A DNA stretch of 64,000 bases from CAWCJL01 sp963795775 (GTDB taxonomy: Bacteria; Acidobacteriota; Terriglobia; Terriglobales; Acidobacteriaceae): NCBI GenBank assembly GCA_963795775.1, contig CAWCJL010000001.1, positions 124,001 to 188,000 of the forward strand, written 5' to 3'. Each line of letters begins with the position of its first letter. Position 1 is the stretch's first letter. The position numbers were made by a program, and so were the translations under genes. The notes beneath the pieces were generated by a model. The model was not told the origin of the DNA. It worked only from the letters and a program-made list of their open reading frames with translations, and searched no databases. Below, piece by piece: positions 58,460-64,000 of the stretch.

Positions 58460-59359
58460 ATGACCCGAACACTATCTCGCCGCAATTTCATATGTTCTGC
58501 CACGCTTGCGGGTGCGGCGTCTCTGGTGTCCACCCGCGCCATTGCGGCCCAGGCTCAGCCGGAAAGTGCCGTTCCCGCGATCCCGCATGCCGCTTCGCCG
58601 GTGCGCCTCGGCCTGGCAAGCTATACATTTCGTAACTTTACGCGGTCAGAATTGATCGGCTTTATGAAGCAGTTACAGATAGACCAGTTGAATGCCAAGG
58701 ACGTGAAGGATCATCTGCCCATGGATCCCCAGGCGGAAGCCCAGGCGCTGGCCGAGTATGCGGCGGCAGGCATTCATCTCCACGCAGCCGGAGCTATCTC
58801 GTTCGCCAAGGATGACGACGAAGACATCCGGAGCAAGTTCGAATACTGCAAGCGCGCGAATATCCCGGTGATTGTTGCCGGAGACCCGTCACCGCAGACC
58901 CTGCCGCGCCTGGAGCGGTTTGTGAAGCAATATGACATCCGGATCGCCATCCACAACCATGGGCCGGAGGACAAACTATGGCCTTCGCCGCTCGATGTCT
59001 TGAAGGCGGTCGAGAGCATGGATCCGCGCATGGGTTGCTGCATCGATGTGGGGCATACGGCGCGCACGGGCACAGACGTTGTGGAGGCGGTTCGCGCCGT
59101 CGGCCCGCGGCTCTTCAACGTGCACATGAAGGACCTGACCGACTTTCACAGCAAGGAAAGCCAGGTTGCCGTGGGCGATGGCATCATGCCGCTGCCGGCT
59201 ATCTTCGCGGCGCTGGTCGAGACGCATTACAAGGGCTTTGTCGATCTGGAATACGAAGTACATGCCGACGATCCCATGCCGGGCGTCACCAAGAGTTTCG
59301 CGTATATGCGCGGAGTACTTGCAGGCATGGGCTATACGGGCAGTAAGGCGGCAGGCTGA
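58460..59359 (+). CDS. Tat-exported sugar phosphate isomerase/epimerase-like protein
   Basis: This 299-residue protein begins MTRTLSRRNFICSATLAGAA, a Tat signal with S-R-R-N-F. The barrel has VRLGLASYTFRNFTRSELIG, FDQL-like I-D-Q-L-N-A-K, IPVIVAGDPSPQTLPRLERF, IRIAIHNHGPEDKLWPSPLD, MGCCIDVGHTARTGTDVVEA, LFNVHMKDLTDFHSKESQVA and VDLEYEVHADDP, with His, Asp, His and Glu metal ligands. It probably acts on the same substrate class as the upstream proteins. An 18-bp palindrome starts within its stop codon. Confidence 0.9.
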   Translation: MTRTLSRRNFICSATLAGAASLVSTRAIAAQAQPESAVPAIPHAASPVRLGLASYTFRNFTRSELIGFMKQLQIDQLNAKDVKDHLPMDPQAEAQALAEYAAAGIHLHAAGAISFAKDDDEDIRSKFEYCKRANIPVIVAGDPSPQTLPRLERFVKQYDIRIAIHNHGPEDKLWPSPLDVLKAVESMDPRMGCCIDVGHTARTGTDVVEAVRAVGPRLFNVHMKDLTDFHSKESQVAVGDGIMPLPAIFAALVETHYKGFVDLEYEVHADDPMPGVTKSFAYMRGVLAGMGYTGSKAAG

Positions 59360-59375
59360 AGCCCACCTGGGCTTC
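59358..59375 (+). terminator. 18-bp palindrome at the end of the sugar cluster
   Basis: GAAGCCCACCTGGGCTTC overlaps the TGA stop; arms of seven to eight bases with a minimal loop, followed by CCTTATC. It is a weak terminator candidate. Confidence 0.4.
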
Positions 59376-59426
59376 CCTTATCGGTGCGTAACCGCAGGAG
59401 AGAACCAACCGGATCGCTCCAAAAGG

Positions 59427-59453
59427 TAAAGTCTTCGCCGGCACAGCCGATGA
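59427..59453 (+). promoter_or_regulatory. Sigma-28 (FliA) promoter of fliC
   Basis: TAAAGTCT (59427-59434), an 11-bp spacer and GCCGATGA (59446-59453) match the flagellar sigma-28 consensus TAAAGTTT-N11-GCCGATAA at 14 of 16 positions. It sits 92 bp before the flagellin ATG. Confidence 0.85.
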
Positions 59454-59544
59454 ATGCATTGGGTCAAGCAGTTTCCCCCCGGCGCCCACCGCGGAACAGG
59501 GAAGCTAACGCCAACGCAGGAACTTACCTTCCAGGAGCAAACGC

Positions 59545-60435
59545 ATGTCTTTAGGTGTTCTGAACAACCTGTCCGCTGTGTACGCAGCCAACAATCTCAA
59601 CAACACCCAGAGCAGCCTGCAGAACGTGCTGACGCAGCTCTCCTCCGGGTCGCGCATCAACTCGGGAGCCGATGATGCCGCAGGCCTATCGCTGGCCGAC
59701 GGCTTGCAGGCAAACCAGACTGCGCTGACGCAGTCCTCGCGCAACGCCTCGCAGGGTGTCGGCCTGTTGCAGACGGCGGATGGTGCGCTTTCCCAGGTCA
59801 ACAACCTGTTGAACCGCGCCGTGACGCTGGCCACCGAGTCTGCCAACGGAACCCTGAACAGCACCCAGGACGCCGCTGCGAACCAGGAATATCAGTCGAT
59901 TCTTGCCGAGATCAACAACATCGGCTCGACCACAACCTTCAACGGGCAGCAGGTGTTCGGCGGCAGCTTCGCCATCTACACCGGCGACGGAACCAGTGCC
60001 GGCAGCTCGACCGACACGCTGTCGATTGGCGCACTGACCAGCGCCAAGGTGGGTGATGCCAACGGCACGCTGACCTACACGGCCGCCACCAACTCCCTTT
60101 CCTATGCGGTCGGTACGCAACAGGACCTCTCCGCCACCGACCTGACGAGCGCGGCCAACGCCAAGACGGCGCTTTCCGCCATCAACAGCGCTATCGCCGA
60201 TGTTTCCGGGCAGCGCGGCTATCTTGGCTCGCAGATCAACACGCTGAACTCGATCAGCAACGTCGAGACAACGCAGACCGAAAACCTGACCGCCGCACAG
60301 AACTCCGTCACTGCGACAGATTATGCACAGGCAACCTCGCAGATGTCGAAGTTCGAAATTCTGAGCCAGACCGGCATCAGCGCCCTGGCCCAGGCCAACA
60401 GCACCCAGCAGGAAGTCACGAAACTGCTGCAGTAG
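59545..60435 (+). CDS. fliC: Flagellin
   Basis: This 296-residue protein has the flagellin D0/D1 N-terminal segment (AANNLNNTQSSLQNVLTQLS, then SGSRINSGADDAAGLSLADG) and the C-terminal coiled-coil (INTLNSISNVETTQTENLTA, ending AQANSTQQEVTKLLQ). The central variable domain is short (about 130 residues). CAGGAG precedes the ATG. It is exported by the flagellar apparatus and forms the filament. A sigma-28 promoter precedes it and a hairpin follows, then fliD. Confidence 0.95.
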   Translation: MSLGVLNNLSAVYAANNLNNTQSSLQNVLTQLSSGSRINSGADDAAGLSLADGLQANQTALTQSSRNASQGVGLLQTADGALSQVNNLLNRAVTLATESANGTLNSTQDAAANQEYQSILAEINNIGSTTTFNGQQVFGGSFAIYTGDGTSAGSSTDTLSIGALTSAKVGDANGTLTYTAATNSLSYAVGTQQDLSATDLTSAANAKTALSAINSAIADVSGQRGYLGSQINTLNSISNVETTQTENLTAAQNSVTATDYAQATSQMSKFEILSQTGISALAQANSTQQEVTKLLQ

Positions 60436-60454
60436 CGTGAGTCGTCGGTACCTG

Positions 60455-60487
60455 CCGCGGATGCGTAAGGTGCGTGCGCATCCGCGG
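60455..60487 (+). other. Stem-loop between fliC and fliD
   Basis: CCGCGGATGCG (60455-60465) and CGCATCCGCGG (60477-60487) form an 11-bp perfect stem with an 11-nt loop. No T-tract follows, so it may stabilise abundant fliC mRNA or partly terminate before fliD. Confidence 0.55.
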
Positions 60488-60523
60488 CCCTTCAAGAGCG
60501 TGCGGCACTCCAGGAGAACAGGG

Positions 60524-61891
60524 ATGGGTTCTGTCGGCCTGAGCTTTGGATCCCCGACCAGTGGTCAGGGCTTTGACGTCACCGCGACGGTGAACCAGAT
60601 CGTCACCAATCTCCAGGGCACGGAGACGCCGTACAAGACACAGCTAGCCACCTTGCAATCGGAAGACACGGCACTCTCCAGCCTGGGCGGCCTGCTGTCC
60701 ACGCTTTCCAATGACATCAGCGCTCTGACGGATCCCACTGGCGTGCTGGATACCAAAGAAGGCGCGAGTTCAAACACCAATGCGTTGGTGCTGACCAATG
60801 CGGCCAGCACTGCCGTCGCGGGCAGCCATACCGTTACTGTCAGCCAGCTCGCGCAGACTTCGATGGTCTATTCGCAGGCGATGAGCGGCACGGACGCGCT
60901 GTCGGGAAGCATTTCCATCCAGGTGGGCAACGGGGCGGCTCAGGTGGTCAACGTCGATCCGCAGAACAACAAACTGTCCGGGCTGGCGGCGAGCATCAAC
61001 CAGGCGGGTATCGGGGTCACCGCCAATGTGATCACGGACAGCTCCGGCTCGCGTCTCAGCCTGGTGAGCGGGACCAGCGGTGCAGGCGGCAATCTGCAGG
61101 TGGATGCGTCGCAGCTTACTGATACCACGCAGGCAACGTCGCCCATTTTTTCCGTCGCGCAGACCGGGCAGGACGCGCAGCTTGTGGTGGACGGCATCGC
61201 ACTCTCCAGTGCGAGCAACACGGTGAGCAACGTCATCCCGGGCGTGACGTTTCAGCTACTCGATACCAGCAGCAGTCCGATCCAGGTCCAGGTCACGAAC
61301 GACGCGGCAACCGTCGCGCAGTCGTTGGCCGCATTCGTCAAGGACTATAACGCCGTGGTGAGCGCGATGGATGCGCAGGAAGGGAACAACAGCAGCGGCC
61401 AGGCGCAGCCCCTTTTTGGCAGCCCGGTGCTTTCCGGTTTGCAGCAGCAGCTTGCGAGCGTGCTGGTGACTCCGGCCGGCAGCGGTACGATCTCCGGCAT
61501 CTCCGCGCTGGGGATCAGCATTCAGAAGGACGGCACGCTGGCGCTGAATAGCGACACCCTGAACAGCGCGCTGGAATCGAACTACACCGATGTGCAGAAT
61601 TTTTTCCAGGCTGCCGGCGGCTTCGGGCTCGCCATGTCGGCAGCGGTGGATGCTTCGGGAGCGGAATCGCCAACCGGCATGATCGCAACTGCGATGAAAC
61701 AGAATGCCAGCATCGAAGGCAGCCTGAATGACACGCTGACGCGGTTGGACAGCACCATCGCGGCGCAGAAGACGAGCCTCACGGCCCAGCTCAATGCCGC
61801 CAACCAGACCCTGCAGTTCATTCCCATGCAGGTCAACGAAGTGAACGAACTTTATAGCGCGATCAGCGGCTATCAACAACAGAAGGGGTAG
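60524..61891 (+). CDS. fliD: Flagellar filament cap protein FliD (HAP2)
   Basis: The protein is 455 residues from ATG 60524 (CAGGAG eight bases upstream); the upstream open frame runs through the hairpin. FliD features are the N-terminal FDVTATVNQIVTNLQGTETP, and LAQTSMVYSQAMSGTDALSG with QVGNGAAQVVNVDPQNNKLS. LVVDGIALSSASNTVSNVIP, the FliD C-domain FVKDYNAVVSAMDAQ, and the terminal ISGYQQQKG follow. It caps the growing filament and is exported after fliC. It is followed 4 bp later by fliS. Confidence 0.94.
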   Translation: MGSVGLSFGSPTSGQGFDVTATVNQIVTNLQGTETPYKTQLATLQSEDTALSSLGGLLSTLSNDISALTDPTGVLDTKEGASSNTNALVLTNAASTAVAGSHTVTVSQLAQTSMVYSQAMSGTDALSGSISIQVGNGAAQVVNVDPQNNKLSGLAASINQAGIGVTANVITDSSGSRLSLVSGTSGAGGNLQVDASQLTDTTQATSPIFSVAQTGQDAQLVVDGIALSSASNTVSNVIPGVTFQLLDTSSSPIQVQVTNDAATVAQSLAAFVKDYNAVVSAMDAQEGNNSSGQAQPLFGSPVLSGLQQQLASVLVTPAGSGTISGISALGISIQKDGTLALNSDTLNSALESNYTDVQNFFQAAGGFGLAMSAAVDASGAESPTGMIATAMKQNASIEGSLNDTLTRLDSTIAAQKTSLTAQLNAANQTLQFIPMQVNEVNELYSAISGYQQQKG

Positions 61892-61895
61892 GGAG

Positions 61896-62363
61896 ATGAA
61901 GGGATATCGCGAGGCAGCGCTCGAAAGCGCGAGCAGTGTGGAGTTGGTGGTGGCGCTCTATGACGGGCTGATCCGGTTTCTGCTGCAAGCTGCCGAAGCT
62001 TGTGACAGCGGAGACGTGGAGGCTCGGCGTGCGGCCGTGCGCCGCTCGCTCGATATCGTCATCCACCTGCAGGCGCGTTTGCGGCCGGATGTGGGTGGCG
62101 CACCGGCGCTGCATCTGGGCGAGTTCTACGCGTCAGTGTTCGCACTGGTCCTGCGCGCGTCTGCGGCGGCTTCGCGAGAACAGTTCTTCAGCGCAGTGCA
62201 GTGCGTCCGCAGCGTGCGCGAAGCCTGGCAGGTCGTCGCGCAGGGCCACCGTGCGATGCCGCGCGACTTGCAGACCTACGAGGAGCAAGTCTTGGTGGCC
62301 ACCTCTCCTGCTCCGCCGCGCGCCAGTGAACTTGCAGAGCAGAAGGGAAGCTGGCTGGCGTAG
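61896..62363 (+). CDS. fliS: Flagellin export chaperone FliS
   Basis: This 155-residue helical protein starts MKGYREAALESASSVELVVA, with LYDGLIRFLLQAAEACDSGD matching the FliS core (the Y-x-x-x-x-x-x-S-x-x-x-L-V-x-x-L-Y-D-G signature). It binds the C-terminus of flagellin and keeps it unfolded for export. The C-terminal 40 residues (A-M-P-R-D-L-Q-T onward) extend beyond the usual 120-130. It ends the fliC-fliD-fliS unit and converges on the ABC gene with a 55-bp gap. Confidence 0.92.
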   Translation: MKGYREAALESASSVELVVALYDGLIRFLLQAAEACDSGDVEARRAAVRRSLDIVIHLQARLRPDVGGAPALHLGEFYASVFALVLRASAAASREQFFSAVQCVRSVREAWQVVAQGHRAMPRDLQTYEEQVLVATSPAPPRASELAEQKGSWLA

Positions 62364-62418
62364 GTTTTTCAGAGCCGCACCGCGCCTCTCAGCCATTAAC
62401 GCCGCGACGGAGCAGCAA

Positions 62419-64000
62419 CTAACGCGCGCCGGCGAGTTCTTCTTCGAGCTGCTGCTTTTCAAACAGGCCCGCATAGAAGCTGCCGCGCGCGAGAAGCTGT
62501 TCGTGCGTTCCCAGCTCCGCGATCCGTCCGTGAACCAGGACGGCGATCTGGTCCGCATGCCGCACTGTAGAGATGCGGTGCGAGATGAAGATCGTGGTTC
62601 GCCCGCGCATCACCTCCCGCAGGTGCTCCAGTATCTTTTCTTCCGTGTAGGTGTCAACGCTGGCCAGCGCATCGTCGAGGACCAGGATCGCGGGATCGCG
62701 TACCAGCGCGCGGGCGATCGCAGTACGCTGCTTTTGCCCGCCGGAAAGCGTCAGTCCGCGCTCGCCCACCATGGTGTCGAAGCCTGCCGGGAAGTCCTCG
62801 AACTCGCGACGAATGTGCGCCGCCTCGGCCGCTTCGAGCACTGCTTCATCGGTCGCGTCCGGTGTGCCGAAGGTGATGTTCTCGCGGATGCTTTCGCTAA
62901 AGAGGAACGTCTCCTGCGGCACAAAGCCGATGTTGGCGCGCAGCACGTCCAACGGATACTCGCGCACCGGCCGGCCGTCGATGAGCACCATACCGGGGGC
63001 TGCATCGTGAATGCGCGGCAGCAGGCTCACCAGCGTGGATTTGCCGGAGCCTGTCGGGCCCACGATGGCCAGGCTGGTGCCCGCCGGGATATGGAGCGAG
63101 ATATCGTGCAGGATCTCGTTCTGCTTGCCGTCCCCGTCCTCATACGAGAAGCTCAGGTGACGGAAGTCGATCTCTCCGCGCAGGCGCAGCTCGGCGGGGA
63201 TATCTGGCGAGGCCGCGGTATTGTCGATGGTCGAAGGCTCCGACAGCAGCTCATCGATACGCACCACCGATGCCGTTCCGCGTTGCACCAGGTTCACCAC
63301 CCAGCCGAGCGCGATGATGGGCCAGGTCAGCATCAGCATGTATGTGGTGAAGGCCACGAACTCACCCACGGTGATACGGTGCGACAACACCTCGTGCCCG
63401 CCCACCAGCAGGGTAACGACCAGCGCCAGTCCCAGCACGAATTCCAGCGTCGGCCACAGCATGCCCATGAGCTGCACCAGGCGCAGTCCGCGCCGTACGT
63501 TCTCCTGGTTGGCCTCTTCAAAGGAAGCGATCTGCGCGTTTTCCTGCGCAAAGGCGCGCACCAGGCGGGCGCCGGAAAAATTCTCCTGGGCCTGCGCAGA
63601 GATCTCTGAAAACTGCGCCTGGATACGCTCAAAGCGCTCGTGAATCTTGCGGCCCATGGTCTGCACCAGGATGCTGGCCAGTGGCAGCGGGACCAGGGCT
63701 ACCAGCGTAAGAAAGGGGCTGATGCGCACCAGGAAAAAGACCGCGCCGACGGAGAACAGGATGGTGTTGGCGCTGTACATGATCGCCGGCCCGAGCAGCA
63801 TACGCACCGCGTTCAGGTCGTTGGTCATGCGCGCCATGATGTCGCCGGTGCGCAGGCGCTGGTAGTAGCTGGCCGGCTGTGTTTCCAGGTGCTCGAAGAG
63901 GTCGTTGCGCAGGTCAAACTCGATCTCGCGCGAGATTCCGATGATGATCCACCGCGTCAGAAAGAGAAAGACGCCCTTTGCCGCGGAGATGGCGACCAGC
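62419..64000 (-). CDS. ABC exporter (MsbA/MDR-like) half-transporter, start outside window
   Basis: The frame is open from 64000 to the stop at 62419 (about 526 residues), with the 5' end beyond the window. The visible N-terminal part (LRNDLFEHLETQPASYYQRL, then R-T-G-D-I-M-A-R-M-T-N-D) is an ABC exporter transmembrane domain. The ATPase has VGPTGSGKSTLVSLLPRIHD (Walker A), VPQETFLFSESIRENITFGT (Q-loop), LTLSGGQKQRTAIARALVRD (signature), ILVLDDALASVD (Walker B) and ISHRIST (H-loop). It exports lipids, drugs or peptides as a homodimer or with a partner gene outside the window. Confidence 0.93.
   Translation of the reverse strand, partial: LVAISAAKGVFLFLTRWIIIGISREIEFDLRNDLFEHLETQPASYYQRLRTGDIMARMTNDLNAVRMLLGPAIMYSANTILFSVGAVFFLVRISPFLTLVALVPLPLASILVQTMGRKIHERFERIQAQFSEISAQAQENFSGARLVRAFAQENAQIASFEEANQENVRRGLRLVQLMGMLWPTLEFVLGLALVVTLLVGGHEVLSHRITVGEFVAFTTYMLMLTWPIIALGWVVNLVQRGTASVVRIDELLSEPSTIDNTAASPDIPAELRLRGEIDFRHLSFSYEDGDGKQNEILHDISLHIPAGTSLAIVGPTGSGKSTLVSLLPRIHDAAPGMVLIDGRPVREYPLDVLRANIGFVPQETFLFSESIRENITFGTPDATDEAVLEAAEAAHIRREFEDFPAGFDTMVGERGLTLSGGQKQRTAIARALVRDPAILVLDDALASVDTYTEEKILEHLREVMRGRTTIFISHRISTVRHADQIAVLVHGRIAELGTHEQLLARGSFYAGLFEKQQLEEELAGAR

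Noticed and set aside
59360..59544. Extra small gene between the sugar cluster and flagellin
   Set aside because: Open frames there are short, overlap the sigma-28 promoter and lack coding character.
1..64000. tRNA, rRNA, riboswitch, insertion sequence or attachment site
   Set aside because: I looked for T-loop words, rRNA-like blocks, transposase motifs and terminal inverted repeats with target duplications and saw none I could support by eye. A covariance search (tRNAscan, Infernal) would be decisive.

Overview
The window is high-GC DNA, almost certainly from an Acidobacteriota member of the Terriglobia/Acidobacteriaceae type. The evidence is a PadR regulator paired with an acidobacterial duplicated orphan permease (ADOP), a very large carboxypeptidase-regulatory/TonB receptor of the kind expanded in this group, a winged-helix/transmembrane/PD40 one-component regulator, and many short dispersed palindromic repeats between genes. 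I see no rRNA, tRNA, CRISPR array or insertion sequence. The taxonomic call is inference from gene families.

Layout. 0-5.6 kb: end of a DUF503 gene, a sodium:solute symporter, and a minus-strand operon of PLP-dependent decarboxylase (frameshifted), YggS-like PLP protein and DUF167. 5.6-14 kb: gamma-glutamyltransferase, a small membrane protein, a lower-GC PD-(D/E)XK-NACHT defence-type gene and a thioredoxin reductase-like enzyme, separated by repeat-filled gaps. 14-27 kb: secreted hypotheticals, type II NADH dehydrogenase, a small zincin, the winged-helix/PD40 regulator, two amidohydrolases and PadR/ADOP. All copies of repeat families A and B lie in the first 26 kb. 27-36.6 kb: TonB receptor behind a strong promoter with a LacI-type palindrome, a frameshifted S9 peptidase, then a sulfite reductase-siroheme operon preceded by a cysteine-rich leader ORF and a perfect terminator hairpin.

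36.6-51.5 kb: a GH18 chitinase, a LuxR-type regulator whose receiver domain lacks its phospho-acceptor Asp, two polytopic membrane proteins, and a Tad/Flp pilus locus (two Flp pilins, CpaA, CpaB, CpaC, TadZ, TadA, TadB, TadC) followed by a 31-residue membrane microprotein and a DUF192 protein. 51.7-53.4 kb: KTSC protein and a papain-like peptidase. 53.5-59.4 kb: a sugar catabolic cluster (fuconolactonase-like hydrolase, FucP-like symporter, two Tat-exported sugar isomerase-like proteins and a Tat-exported Gfo/Idh/MocA protein). 59.4-62.4 kb: fliC-fliD-fliS behind a near-consensus sigma-28 promoter. The window ends in an ABC exporter running off the edge.

The most interesting signal is at 33.25-33.47 kb. 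A 31-codon ORF with Cys12-Cys13-Met14-Cys15-Cys16-Met17 is followed by an intrinsic terminator with a 14-bp perfect stem and then by the sulfite reductase gene, and a segment of the ORF can pair with the terminator's left arm. This is the arrangement expected of ribosome-mediated cysteine attenuation. The second is a dispersed hairpin repeat (13.7, 21.7, 25.2 kb) whose arms show compensatory base changes and which always precedes an array of a second repeat.
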